A stretch of DNA of 64,000 nucleotides from Manganitrophus sp963718695 (GTDB taxonomy: Bacteria; Nitrospirota; Nitrospiria; SBBL01; Manganitrophaceae), in contig OY970371.1 in NCBI GenBank assembly GCA_963718695.1, positions 186,001 through 250,000 on the forward strand, given 5' to 3'. Below, one piece after another: positions 49,566 through 58,294 of the stretch. The notes under the pieces are model-generated. The model ran no database searches. It had not been told where the DNA came from and saw only the letters and a program-made list of their open reading frames with translations. Within the stretch, counting starts at the first letter, position 1. Every line of letters begins with the position of its first letter. Position numbers and translations under genes: made by a program.

Positions 49566-50520
49566 TCATGCCGGAACTTTCCCATCGGACCCCTCCGGTT
49601 GGGAGCGACGAAGCCGGACCGTCCCGAATCGTCTCCGCCGAAAGTTGAATGACTATTGGCTGATTCCGCTTCTGATCTGCTACCTTCAACTTTCGACCCA
49701 GTTCATTTACCCCGCCGAGCCGCCGCTGGAGCGGCTTTACAAGGGAAACCGAAACTTCTTCCAGGGGATTCCGATCTTCTACAAAATCACGACGTACGAG
49801 TTTCCCTACACGTTGATGGGGCACTTTTATGAGATCGCCGGTCATGGCCTGTATCGTCTCGACTTAAACCAGGTTCCTCATCGGGATCTGAGGGTCGCGC
49901 TTGAATCTCCGGAAATCAGTCAGCAGATTTACGATCGTCTGGCGGCGTCCCGCCAACATCGCCAGAGCGAGCTCGGGGGGATCCTGACCGTTTCGTATCG
50001 TCAGGGAGAACCGTCGATCCGTCTCCATGAGATTACCTCTCTGAACGAGATTTATTTGAGCCGGCTTCGGGAGCGGAGGTTGTCGATTCCGGAGTTCATC
50101 GCATTCCTGAGCGATAAAGAGGCCCAGGAAGTGTTCGAAAAGGTCGGCGTGCAACAGAAATGGAGAACCGATCTGGTCTCCGTATTAAACCGTGATCGCC
50201 TGACCCCTGCAGTGAAGCAGTCCCTTATCGATAACTTCATCGATACTTTCGAGTCGCTTTCCGAGTCGCGTTATCTTCTTTCCCCCTATCAATTTAAGGA
50301 GGCGCTCGGGAAAATCCCCTTCGGGGAGCGCGTTGTCGGCCTCTATCACTTCCATAACGGTTTTAATGAGCCTCCTTCCAGTATTGATGTCGAGCAAAGT
50401 CTTCGAAAGCGGCAGATCGTGATGACCCTCCATCAGAAGGGGTGGACGCTGTATGATGTTGCCAAAGAAGATTTAAGGCGGATCGATATAGACGTTGACA
50501 AGCGGGTCGCGCTCCAATAA
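49558..50520 (+). CDS. Unknown membrane-anchored protein, 320 residues
   Basis: The start overlaps QueC by 8 bp, so it is translationally coupled to it. Basic residues precede one hydrophobic segment (about 32-48, YWLIPLLICYLQLSTQFIY), then a long non-membrane region with many charged helices and FHFHNG-type His near residue 265 (LYHFHNGFNEPPSS). No family is recognised. It precedes ribosomal protein L9, where many bacteria have a different membrane protein (DUF2232), but I cannot claim homology. A GC-rich hairpin (50534-50554) without a T run lies after it. Confidence 0.5.
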   Translation: MTDHAGTFPSDPSGWERRSRTVPNRLRRKLNDYWLIPLLICYLQLSTQFIYPAEPPLERLYKGNRNFFQGIPIFYKITTYEFPYTLMGHFYEIAGHGLYRLDLNQVPHRDLRVALESPEISQQIYDRLAASRQHRQSELGGILTVSYRQGEPSIRLHEITSLNEIYLSRLRERRLSIPEFIAFLSDKEAQEVFEKVGVQQKWRTDLVSVLNRDRLTPAVKQSLIDNFIDTFESLSESRYLLSPYQFKEALGKIPFGERVVGLYHFHNGFNEPPSSIDVEQSLRKRQIVMTLHQKGWTLYDVAKEDLRRIDIDVDKRVALQ

Positions 50521-50583
50521 AATAGCAAAATTCGGCCCGGCACCCCGCCGGGCCTCGTCTTGAGGTGATAGGAGAAGCGATCA

Positions 50584-51048
50584 ATGAAGGTAATTTTAAG
50601 AGAAGATGTCGATAAGTTGGGTCGGATGGGCGACCTGGTGAGCGTGGCGGACGGTTATGCCCGAAATTTCCTCCTTCCTCGAAATTTGGCGGCGCTGGCG
50701 ACGACTAAAAATATCAAGTCGCTCGAGCATGAAAAAAGGGTCATTGCCGATCGGCTGAAGAAAGAGAAAATGGCGGCAGAGGAAGAGGCAAAGAAGGTCG
50801 GCGCCATTTCTGTTTCCATCACCGTTCAGGTCGGCGAAGAGGGAAAGCTCTTCGGATCGGTCACCTCCAAGGATATCGCCGACGCCATTGCGGCCCAGGG
50901 AGTGGAGATCGACAAGCGAATGATCCAGCTTGAGAAGCCGATTAAAGAGATTGGAACGTTCATGGTTCCCGTGAAAGTTCATCACGATGTGACGGCTCAG
51001 GTCAAGGTCGAGGTCGTCAAGGCGGAAGAGGTCACTCCCGAAGCATAA
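50584..51048 (+). CDS. rplI: 50S ribosomal protein L9
   Basis: 154 residues. The N-terminal rRNA-binding domain is typical: MKVILREDVDKLGRMGDLVS, ADGYARNFLLPRNLA. A long helix of Glu/Lys follows and then the C-terminal domain (GEEGKLFGSVTSKDIADAIA, GTFMVPVKVHHDV). It sits at the L1 region of the 23S rRNA. The usual rpsF-rpsR neighbours are not here. A strong terminator follows. Confidence 0.97.
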   Translation: MKVILREDVDKLGRMGDLVSVADGYARNFLLPRNLAALATTKNIKSLEHEKRVIADRLKKEKMAAEEEAKKVGAISVSITVQVGEEGKLFGSVTSKDIADAIAAQGVEIDKRMIQLEKPIKEIGTFMVPVKVHHDVTAQVKVEVVKAEEVTPEA

Positions 51049-51052
51049 TCAC

Positions 51053-51083
51053 GCGTGGGGGGCCTTCCCCCGCGCCGCTTTTT
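51053..51083 (+). terminator. Rho-independent terminator of rplI
   Basis: GCGTGGGGG (51053-51061) pairs with CCCCCGCGC (51067-51075), including one G-T pair, with a 5-nt loop. It is followed by CGCTTTTT (51076-51083). Confidence 0.8.
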
Positions 51084-51149
51084 CTCCTTGCCTCTTCTTT
51101 CTTTATAGAGGAAGACCCAGCCCGGTTGTCCAGGGCAGGTGAGGCAATC

Positions 51150-51179
51150 TACAGGGCGAGGCGCCGTCTCGCCCCTCCA
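51150..51179. repeat. Short relative of the GTAGGGGCG repeat
   Basis: GGGCGAG (51154-51160) and CTCGCCC (51168-51174) form a hairpin flanked by TACA and CTCCA. The layout is that of one arm of the double hairpin at 22499-22570, suggesting the same repeat family. Confidence 0.45.
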
Positions 51180-51249
51180 TGAAATCAATTACCACCGAAC
51201 GTTACCCCTTTCTTGACTCTCCCAATCCTAAAAGACTAAGATTCATTTC

Positions 51250-52545
51250 ATGCATGTTCTCTATAAATCACTGTCTTTTCTAATTCTTTTTGTTTTTTTA
51301 ATCTTTCCGCTTCACCTCGTTGCGGAGGCGAAGCCGATTCATGTGATCGCCTATGACGGGATCATCAATCCGGTGTCGTCCGAACTCTTCACGACCGCGA
51401 TCACGCAGGCCGAGCAAGCCGGCGCCGAGGCGCTGATCATCCAGCTCGATACCCCCGGCGGCCTGGATACCTCGATGCGCGATATCATCAAAGCGATGAT
51501 CGCTTCGGAGGTTCCGATCGTTGTCTATGTCGCCCCGAGCGGTGCTCGGGCGGCGTCGGCGGGGGTCTTCATTACCCTGGCGGCGCATCTGGCGGCGATG
51601 GCCCCCGGCAGCAACATCGGCGCGGCCCATCCGGTGGCGATGGGCGGGGGAGAGATGGATGAGGAGATGAAAAAAAAGATCACCAACGATGCCGCCGCCT
51701 ATATCCGATCGCTGGCGGAACGACGGGGCCGGAACGCCGAGTGGGCCGAAAAAGCGGTCCGTGAGTCTGTTTCGATTACGGAGCAAGAAGCGGTGAAATT
51801 GAACATCATCGATTTTGTCGCGAATGATCTTTCGGAGTTGATTAAAAAAATAGACGGTCAGACGGTCGCCACCGCCGGGGGAAAGCGGGTTTTATCGACC
51901 GAGAACGCCGAGGTGATCAAAAATCCGATCAGCCTGCGCCTCAGAATTCTCAAGATGATCTCCGATCCGAACGTCGCCTATATCCTGATGCTGGTCGGCA
52001 TTACCGGATTGATTGCGGAGCTCTATAGCCCGGGGGCGATTTTCCCCGGCGTGGTCGGTGCGATCTCGTTGATCCTCGCCTTCTATTCCTTCCAGACGTT
52101 GCCGATCAACTATGCCGGGCTTCTCTTGATTCTGCTCGCCGTGGTTCTTTTCATTGCAGAGGCATTCGTTCCGAGTTTCGGGCTTCTGGGGGCAGGGGGA
52201 ATCACGGCGCTCCTCATCGGCTCGTTGATGTTGATGGATACCGATCTTCCCGCGCTGCGTATTTCACCGACGGTGATTTTTTCAACTGTGGGGGTGATCC
52301 TCCTCTTCTCGCTCGTTTTTATTCGCGCCGCGTGGCGGGCGCAGCGGGGCGGCACGGTGACCGGAAAAGAGGGGATGATCGGAGAAGTCGGCGTGGCGAT
52401 CAGCGATCTGTCGCCCCATGGCATGGTTCGCGTCCATGGAGAGATCTGGCAGGCGGAGAGCGACGCGCCGGTCGCGAAGGGAGAAGCGGTGGAGGTGACG
52501 GAGATCATCGGACTGAAGCTGCGCGTACGCAAGATCAAAAAATAA
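51250..52545 (+). CDS. NfeD family protein, membrane-bound serine protease (ClpP class)
   Basis: 431 residues. A signal peptide is followed by a ClpP-class protease domain in the periplasm (residues about 27-200): LDTPGGLDTSMRDIIKAM, then the nucleophile Ser in PSGARAASAGVFITLA and the conserved Lys near KKKITNDAAAYI. Four membrane helices (about 235-350) follow, then a C-terminal OB-fold NfeD domain. NfeD proteases cut stomatin-like proteins. The slipin gene follows 10 bp later, matching this known pairing. Confidence 0.9.
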   Translation: MHVLYKSLSFLILFVFLIFPLHLVAEAKPIHVIAYDGIINPVSSELFTTAITQAEQAGAEALIIQLDTPGGLDTSMRDIIKAMIASEVPIVVYVAPSGARAASAGVFITLAAHLAAMAPGSNIGAAHPVAMGGGEMDEEMKKKITNDAAAYIRSLAERRGRNAEWAEKAVRESVSITEQEAVKLNIIDFVANDLSELIKKIDGQTVATAGGKRVLSTENAEVIKNPISLRLRILKMISDPNVAYILMLVGITGLIAELYSPGAIFPGVVGAISLILAFYSFQTLPINYAGLLLILLAVVLFIAEAFVPSFGLLGAGGITALLIGSLMLMDTDLPALRISPTVIFSTVGVILLFSLVFIRAAWRAQRGGTVTGKEGMIGEVGVAISDLSPHGMVRVHGEIWQAESDAPVAKGEAVEVTEIIGLKLRVRKIKK

Positions 52546-52555
52546 GGAGGGTGAG

Positions 52556-53323
52556 ATGCCTTTGACGTTTCCAGTGGTCGCCCTGTTGCTGCTGATCATT
52601 TTCATCTTGGCCAACGGTGTCAGAATTTTAAAGGAATATGAGCGGGCGGTCGTCTTTCGCCTGGGACGGTACTCGAAAGAGGGGGCCCTCTACGGGGGGA
52701 ACGGGCCGGGGCTGATTATCTTGGTCCCCCTTTTAGATAAAATGGAGAGGGTCAGCCTTCGAACCGTCACGATGGATGTCCCGGCGCAGGATATCATCAC
52801 CCGGGACAACGTCTCGGTGAAGGTGAACGCGGTGATCTATTTCCGTGTCATCGATCCGGCCAGGGCGATCTTGGAGGTGGAGAATTTTCTCTATGCGACT
52901 TCCCAGATCTCCCAAACGACCCTTCGGAGCGTTCTCGGGCAGAGCCAGCTGGACGATCTCCTGGCCAAGCGGGAGGAGATCAACGCGCAGCTCCAGGTGG
53001 TGATCGATCAACAGACGGAGCCGTGGGGGATCAAGGTCACCGCGGTGGAGGTGAAAAACGCCGATCTGCCACAGGAGATGCTCCGGGCCATCGCCCGGCA
53101 GGCCGAGGCCGAACGGGAGCGGCGGGCGAAGGTGATCCACGCTCAGGGGGAATTCGAGGCGGCGCAAAAGCTGGCCGACGCGGCCCGGATCATCAGCACC
53201 GAGCCGGCGACGCTGCAGCTTCGCTACCTGCAGACACTGACCGAGATCTCCAGCGAAAAAAGCTCGACGATCCTCTTTCCGATCCCGATCGACTTGATCT
53301 CGGCATTTTTAAAGAAGTCCTAG
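52556..53323 (+). CDS. Slipin / stomatin-like SPFH protein
   Basis: 255 residues. An N-terminal membrane hairpin (FPVVALLLLIIFILANGV) is followed by the SPFH/PHB domain: YERAVVFRLGRY, GPGLIILVPLLDKMERV, MDVPAQDIITRDNVSV and VEVKNADLPQEMLRAIARQA, then a coiled coil (RQAEAERERRAKVIHAQ). Slipins form membrane microdomain oligomers and are cut by the NfeD partner. The ATG at 52556 lies 6 nt after AAGGAGGG. Confidence 0.93.
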   Translation: MPLTFPVVALLLLIIFILANGVRILKEYERAVVFRLGRYSKEGALYGGNGPGLIILVPLLDKMERVSLRTVTMDVPAQDIITRDNVSVKVNAVIYFRVIDPARAILEVENFLYATSQISQTTLRSVLGQSQLDDLLAKREEINAQLQVVIDQQTEPWGIKVTAVEVKNADLPQEMLRAIARQAEAERERRAKVIHAQGEFEAAQKLADAARIISTEPATLQLRYLQTLTEISSEKSSTILFPIPIDLISAFLKKS

Positions 53324-53410
53324 GGATATACTGTAGCTCGATTGGACTTCTTGTTTTGCCCAGGGACCCGACGTTATACTGAATTGGATGGGGGAGAACA
53401 GGAGGGCAAT

Positions 53411-53782
53411 ATGAGAATTTGGATTGTAACCGGGTCTTTCCTTTTTGCTTTAGCCGGTCTTTCATATGGGGTCGGTCCTTCGGAGAATCGCTCGACGGCA
53501 GGACCGTCGAATGAGAAGCAGATGGAGACCGATCAAGAAAGGGCGCAGCGGTCGGAGCAGGTCACCCCTTTAAATCAGCAAGGAGGAAAGTTGACCGGAG
53601 AGGTGGTCGGCGTGAACCCTTCCGAGGGGACACTTGAGCTGAAGACCGTCGAGGGTGGAATCACGAAGTTGAAAGTGGAAGATAAGATTAAAGAGCAATT
53701 GAAGGAGATTAAAAAAGGGGATCAGATCGAAGCGAAAATTATGATCCATGCCACGTCAATCGCGCCCAAACAGGAGGGTTGA
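53411..53782 (+). CDS. Small secreted protein, 123 residues
   Basis: The ATG at 53411 lies 4 nt after AGGAGGG. A Sec signal peptide (about 1-20, SFLFALAGLSYGV) leads to a polar Ser/Glu-rich linker and a small beta-type domain at about residues 58-118 (KLTGEVVGVNPSEGTLELKT and KIKEQLKEIKKGDQIEAKI), similar in form to periplasmic DUF5666-type or copper-binding domains. It ends at a strong bidirectional terminator. Function unknown. Confidence 0.6.
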   Translation: MRIWIVTGSFLFALAGLSYGVGPSENRSTAGPSNEKQMETDQERAQRSEQVTPLNQQGGKLTGEVVGVNPSEGTLELKTVEGGITKLKVEDKIKEQLKEIKKGDQIEAKIMIHATSIAPKQEG

Positions 53783-53807
53783 TTCGGGCCTTCGATGTCG
53801 GATTGAT

Positions 53808-53842
53808 CAAAAATCGGAGGGGGAAATCCCTCTCCGATTTTT
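53808..53842. terminator. Bidirectional terminator between convergent genes
   Basis: AAAATCGGAGGGGG and CCCTCTCCGATTTTTTT form a long stem with one mismatch, with A-rich sequence on the left and T-rich on the right. It ends transcription from both the plus strand and the HemL-AtpI operon on the minus strand. Confidence 0.8.
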
Positions 53843-54238
53843 TTATTTCCGGAGGGTTTCCAGATAAACCGAGCTGGTAATTAAAAAAAATCCGATGAGG
53901 ATGCCGGAGACGCGGATCTCCTTCCATTGGATGATATAAAAGAAAATACCGACAATCAAGAAGACCTTCAAGCTGTAGACCAACTGCTCTCGATGACGGC
54001 GGGAAGGATCGATCAGCCGGCGCTGAAACATCCGGTGGAGGCTTCGAAAGTTGAACATCCCCAGGACCCCGCCGATCATCATCGACGCCCCGAACGCCCC
54101 GAAGAAAAGAAGGGTCACCAGTCCGATCGCCGCGAGCATGATGAGCCCGTTTCGCTCGATCCGATGAAGCGCCTGATTGCTCCGCGCAAGAAACTGCTCT
54201 CGGTCGATCGGGGGAGGGGACGGGCGGGGCTGGGTCAT
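53843..54238 (-). CDS. ATP synthase subunit I-like membrane protein
   Basis: 131 residues from the ATG at 54238; the longer frame to 54328 overlaps hemL. Four hydrophobic helices are predicted. The block MIGGVLGMFNFRSLHRMFQR resembles the AtpI-like family, which carries GGxxGxxN features and helps assemble the c-ring of ATP synthase. No ATP synthase operon is seen here, so the role is by similarity only. It starts 1 bp after the HemL stop, on the same strand. Confidence 0.65.
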   Translation of the reverse strand: MTQPRPSPPPIDREQFLARSNQALHRIERNGLIMLAAIGLVTLLFFGAFGASMMIGGVLGMFNFRSLHRMFQRRLIDPSRRHREQLVYSLKVFLIVGIFFYIIQWKEIRVSGILIGFFLITSSVYLETLRK

Positions 54239-54239
54239 T

Positions 54240-55523
54240 TTAGAGTTTTTTGAATGCCCGGTAGGCCGCTTCGACTGTTTTCTCGATATCGGACGGGCTA
54301 TGGGCCGTTGAGAGGAAGAAGGCCTCAAATTGGGACGGGGGAAGATAGACCCCCAGCTCCAGTAGGGCGAGGAAGAACTTTGAGAACCGGTCCCGGTCCG
54401 ACTGGAGGGCGGTCGTATAATCGGTCACTTTGTTGCTGTTGAAGAAAAGGGTCATCTGGGAGGCGACCCGGTTGATCTGAACGGGGATCTTGGCCTTCCG
54501 GGCGGCGTCGGCGAGCCCCTCCGCCAGATCGGCGGCGCGGCGTTCGAGTTTTTCATACACGCTCAAATCCTTCAACAGAGAAAGCGTGGCCAGTCCCGCG
54601 GCCATGGCGATCGGATTGCCGGAAAGGGTTCCGGCCTGATACACCGGTCCGACCGGCGCAACCATCTCCATGATCTCGCGCTTTCCGCCGTAGGCGCCGA
54701 CGGGGAGTCCCCCGCCGATGATCTTCCCCAGGCAGGTCAAGTCGGGACGAATCCCGTAGCGCTCCTGCGCCCCGCCGGGGGCGATCCGAAAGCCGCTCAT
54801 CACTTCATCAAAAATCAAGACGATGCCGAAAGGCCGCGTCAGCTCCCGTAATCCGGGGAGATAACCGTCCTCCGGAACGATGGTTCCCATATTCCCCGGA
54901 ACCGGCTCGACGATCAGGCAAGCGATCTGGTTTCCTTCCTGCTCCAAGATCTTTTGAAGCAGTTTTAGATTGTTGAAGGGAAGGGTGATCGTATCGCGCG
55001 CGAGGTCGGGCGGAACGCCGGGAGAGTCGGGAATCCCGAGGGTGGTCGCGCCCGATCCGGCCTTTACGAGAAGGGAGTCGGCGTGGCCGTGATAACAACC
55101 CTCAAACTTGATGATCTTGTTTCGGCGGGTATAAGCGCGCGCCAATCGAATGGCGCTCATCGTCGCCTCGGTGCCGGAGTTGACGAATCGAACCCGCTCC
55201 ATCAGCGGGAAGTTGGCCTGAACCGATTTGGCGAGATCGATCTCAAGGGGGGTCGGCGCGCCGAAGCTGGTTCCGTTTTCGGCCGCTTTTTTGATCGCCT
55301 CCACGACGTTCGGATGGGCATGGCCGACGATCATCGGCCCCCACGAAAGGACATAGTCGATGAAGCGGTTTCCGTCCGCATCGACGAGTTTGCTTCCCTT
55401 CGCCTTTTTAATAAAGAGAGGGTTTCCGCCGACCGATTTAAAGGCCCGGACCGGGGAGTTGACCCCGCCCGGAATCCGCTTCTCCGCCTCTTGAAAGAGG
55501 GCCGCCGATTTGTCTCGTTTCAT
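54240..55523 (-). CDS. hemL: Glutamate-1-semialdehyde 2,1-aminomutase
   Basis: 427 residues of a fold-type I PLP enzyme. The N-terminal GGVNSPVRAFKSVGGNPLFI is a hallmark. Other blocks are YVLSWGPMIVGHAHPNVVEA, VNSGTEATMSAIRLAR, KFEGCYHGHADSLLVKAGSG, the cofactor Asp in LIFDEVMSGFR and the PLP Lys in CLGKIIGGGLPVGAYGG. It converts glutamate-1-semialdehyde to 5-aminolevulinate in tetrapyrrole synthesis. The end YRAFKKL matches the length of the family. Confidence 0.97.
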   Translation of the reverse strand: MKRDKSAALFQEAEKRIPGGVNSPVRAFKSVGGNPLFIKKAKGSKLVDADGNRFIDYVLSWGPMIVGHAHPNVVEAIKKAAENGTSFGAPTPLEIDLAKSVQANFPLMERVRFVNSGTEATMSAIRLARAYTRRNKIIKFEGCYHGHADSLLVKAGSGATTLGIPDSPGVPPDLARDTITLPFNNLKLLQKILEQEGNQIACLIVEPVPGNMGTIVPEDGYLPGLRELTRPFGIVLIFDEVMSGFRIAPGGAQERYGIRPDLTCLGKIIGGGLPVGAYGGKREIMEMVAPVGPVYQAGTLSGNPIAMAAGLATLSLLKDLSVYEKLERRAADLAEGLADAARKAKIPVQINRVASQMTLFFNSNKVTDYTTALQSDRDRFSKFFLALLELGVYLPPSQFEAFFLSTAHSPSDIEKTVEAAYRAFKKL

Positions 55524-55649
55524 CCGCCAAGCTCCAGAAATGTTGCTTCATTCTAAGGAAAGGGGGAAGGCAAGTCAAGTCAAGACCAAACGCGTTGACA
55601 GAGCTGCACTCTTCGACTATCCTTTTGATGAGGTTTTTTAAGGGTAATT

Positions 55650-56033
55650 ATGAAAAAAGGATGGCACAGCGGTATTTGTTTTTTCTTTGTTTTTACGCTT
55701 TTAGCCGCTTGCAGCAATGATCCCCGAAACACGGGTCCGCGCGAATCGCCCGAACCGACCGGTTGGAGTAAGACGAGCGACTTATCCAAGGGGGTTTTTT
55801 ATACCTTGGCAACCGATCCGACCAATCCAAACGTCATTTACGCCGCCAGCTCCACCGTGAGCGTCTATAAAACCACCGACGGCGGCGCACCTGGGCCGCC
55901 GCCAACCGGGGCCTTCCGGGACAGCCGGTCCGCTCCCTCTTTGTCGATCCGGTCAATCCGCTTAAAATTTATGCCGCCGTGGCGGGGGGAGAGCTCTTCA
56001 AGACCGATGACGGCGGCGCCTCCTGGCAGGTGA
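55650..56033 (+). CDS. BNR-repeat lipoprotein, N-terminal part (before frameshift)
   Basis: The ATG at 55650 starts a signal peptide with lipobox LLAAC (Cys about 24). The mature part soon enters the first BNR-type unit (GVFYTLATDPTNPNVIYAAS and SVYKTTDGGA). At about 55888 the sequence CGGCGCACCTGG lacks one C that the repeat pattern expects (GGC-GCC-ACC-TGG, Gly-Ala-Thr-Trp), and the frame changes. The rest is read in the third frame at 55979-58294. The last 45 codons of this frame are spurious. Confidence 0.7.
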   Translation: MKKGWHSGICFFFVFTLLAACSNDPRNTGPRESPEPTGWSKTSDLSKGVFYTLATDPTNPNVIYAASSTVSVYKTTDGGAPGPPPTGAFRDSRSAPSLSIRSIRLKFMPPWRGESSSRPMTAAPPGR

Positions 56034-58294
56034 TCGGGTCGGGGCTGGCACAGAACACCTCCTATGCAGTGGCCTTCCATCCTTATGCGCCGCCGAGCAA
56101 CATGGACGTCGTCTCCGGCGATACCATCAATTCATTGAGCTGGAGTGCAGTTCCCAATGCCACCGAGTACAAGCTCTATTTCCGGGACTGTCCCGGCTGC
56201 ACGACTCCGCCTTTGTTCGACAAATCGACTTGGATCCTCATCAGTCGGACCGATCGGGTCTTACTCAGTCATATTCATACCGGTTTGACAAATGGGATAC
56301 CCTATTATTATGCTGTCACTGCGATGGTCGGCGGAGCGGAGACGACGAATTCGGCGATTGTTTCAGCTGTCCCGGCCGAAAAGGTGACCCAGGATCCGCC
56401 GCCTGAAGGAATCAAGGTGACGGCCGGAGACGGCCAGAATACTCTCCGATGGGGGACTGTCTCCGGCGGCGCCACGTATAAAATCTATCGTGATGAAACT
56501 GCACCTGTTGATATTACTAATCCATTGAAACTGATCGAAGATGAGATCACAGGGACGACCTTTACCGATACGACGAATAATATCTCCAACGGGACAATGT
56601 ATTACTATGTTGTGACGGCGACGGTAAGTGGAACGGAAGGCGACGCATCGACCGAAGTGTCGGCGACCCCCGCTCGGATGACCGCCCTTTATGTCGGGAC
56701 CGGCGGCGGGGGCGTTTTTTCCAGCGGTCCGGCTGGAGAACTTCGCAAGGCAAGCAATACCGGTCTCGGTACCGGAGACGGTCTGGATGTCTCGGCCCTT
56801 CTGATCGACCCGACCGTTTCGCACACCAGCCTTCCGACCCTCTATGCCGGAACGCGGGGAGGTGTTTATCGTAGCCTCGACGGTGGTGATAACTGGATTT
56901 CGAATAACACCGGCCTTTCGGAACAGGCCGTCTTAAGCTTGGTTCAAGGATCTAACGGGACCCTTTACGCCGGAACATCGAACGGAATCTTTCAAGGGAT
57001 GACCGACGGAAGCGGCAACTGGGCAGAGATCGGTATCCCCTCGATGGGGGCCGTCACCTCCATTGCGATCGATTTTGCTGATCCGGCCGATCTTGCCGAC
57101 ATCGATATCCTCTACGCGACCAGCGCGACGGAGGGGATCTTCAAAAGTGCCGATGGAGGAGCCACCTGGTCGACGATCAACCAGGGCTTGGCGACGACCG
57201 ATATCCGATCTATTCTGGTTCATCCTCAGAATCGAAACCTTCTTTATGCAGGCGGGGTGGGAGCGGTCTTTAAGAGCACGGATGGGGGAAGCCAGTGGAC
57301 GGCGATCGATCTCGGAACGTTAGAAAATGTTTCCAACCCTCTCCCGACCGCTTCGATCAAATCGATGATTTCCACCTCCGGGAATATCTTATACGCCGGA
57401 GGCTCGGCAGGGTTGGTCGGGGTTTTTAAAAGTGTGAACCAGGGGAAGAACTGGACCGCCATGAGTACCCGGCTTGCCTCGCGCGAGGTTCAAGCGTTGG
57501 CGTCCCACCCCGACCAACCGGGAATCCTCTACGCCGCGCTCTCCGGAGATGGGATTTATAAAAGTATCGATGGCGGGGGGAGTTGGCGGGAAGAGAATGG
57601 TCCGGTGGCCCAGCCCGCCCAGCAGATTACAGAATTCGTCAGCAGCTTGATCGTTGATCCGGGCGATCCGACACGATTTTATGCAGGGACCTCCGGCGGC
57701 GGGGTTTTCCGGGGGACCGTGGGATCGGACGGGCATCTGACTTGGTTGCCGATGAATACCGATACCGCCGCGACACTCCCCACCGGCGGCGTTCATAGTT
57801 TGGCGATCCTTCCAGGGACCCCGCCGACCCTGTATGCGGGGATGTTCCAGAACGGCATCTTTAAGGTGATCGATAACGGCTCCGATACCTGGGTCCGTGT
57901 TACAGCGGATCATCCCGGCGTGGGGGACGACCTCTCCGACCGGAGCGTCTTTGCCTTCGCCATCCATCCGGAATTTCCATCGGTGCTCTTTGCAGGGACG
58001 ACGACAGGGCTTTTCAAGAGCAGCGACGGCGGCACAAGCTGGAATGCAATTTCCGATTTGGAGGGGATCCGCGTTCACTTCATTACCTTCGATCCGGCCC
58101 TGTTGCCCTTCGGATCGGGGATGTACGTCGGCACCGACTCCGGCGTCTTTAAGAGTTTAAACGAGGGGGGGAATTGGATGCCGCTCGAGGATGGAATGGC
58201 CTCCCCCGTCTACACAATCCTGGTCGATCCGCAGCAGCGCAGCATTGTCTACGCCGGAACGGTGGCCACCGGGATTTATCGGAGGACCCAGTGA
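55979..58294 (+). CDS. BNR/Asp-box and fibronectin-like repeat protein, C-terminal part (after frameshift)
   Basis: The frame continues with the BNR pattern VAGGELFKTDDGGASWQVIG, then two fibronectin-III-like units (TINSLSWSAVPNATEYKLYF and GQNTLRWGTVSGGATYKIYR). About ten more BNR/Asp-box blocks follow, such as GVYRSLDGGDNWISNNTGL, GIFKSADGGATWSTINQGL and GLFKSSDGGTSWNAISDLEG. Such repeats form beta-propellers that bind proteins or polysaccharides. The signal and lipid anchor are encoded in the piece before the shift. It overlaps the pseudopilin that follows (GTGA), which suggests one operon and a surface or secretion role. Confidence 0.78.
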   Translation: MAGGELFKTDDGGASWQVIGSGLAQNTSYAVAFHPYAPPSNMDVVSGDTINSLSWSAVPNATEYKLYFRDCPGCTTPPLFDKSTWILISRTDRVLLSHIHTGLTNGIPYYYAVTAMVGGAETTNSAIVSAVPAEKVTQDPPPEGIKVTAGDGQNTLRWGTVSGGATYKIYRDETAPVDITNPLKLIEDEITGTTFTDTTNNISNGTMYYYVVTATVSGTEGDASTEVSATPARMTALYVGTGGGGVFSSGPAGELRKASNTGLGTGDGLDVSALLIDPTVSHTSLPTLYAGTRGGVYRSLDGGDNWISNNTGLSEQAVLSLVQGSNGTLYAGTSNGIFQGMTDGSGNWAEIGIPSMGAVTSIAIDFADPADLADIDILYATSATEGIFKSADGGATWSTINQGLATTDIRSILVHPQNRNLLYAGGVGAVFKSTDGGSQWTAIDLGTLENVSNPLPTASIKSMISTSGNILYAGGSAGLVGVFKSVNQGKNWTAMSTRLASREVQALASHPDQPGILYAALSGDGIYKSIDGGGSWREENGPVAQPAQQITEFVSSLIVDPGDPTRFYAGTSGGGVFRGTVGSDGHLTWLPMNTDTAATLPTGGVHSLAILPGTPPTLYAGMFQNGIFKVIDNGSDTWVRVTADHPGVGDDLSDRSVFAFAIHPEFPSVLFAGTTTGLFKSSDGGTSWNAISDLEGIRVHFITFDPALLPFGSGMYVGTDSGVFKSLNEGGNWMPLEDGMASPVYTILVDPQQRSIVYAGTVATGIYRRTQ

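Noticed and set aside
50534..50554. GC hairpin before rplI as terminator
   Set aside because: There is no T run after the stem. It may be a leader structure, but termination is unlikely.
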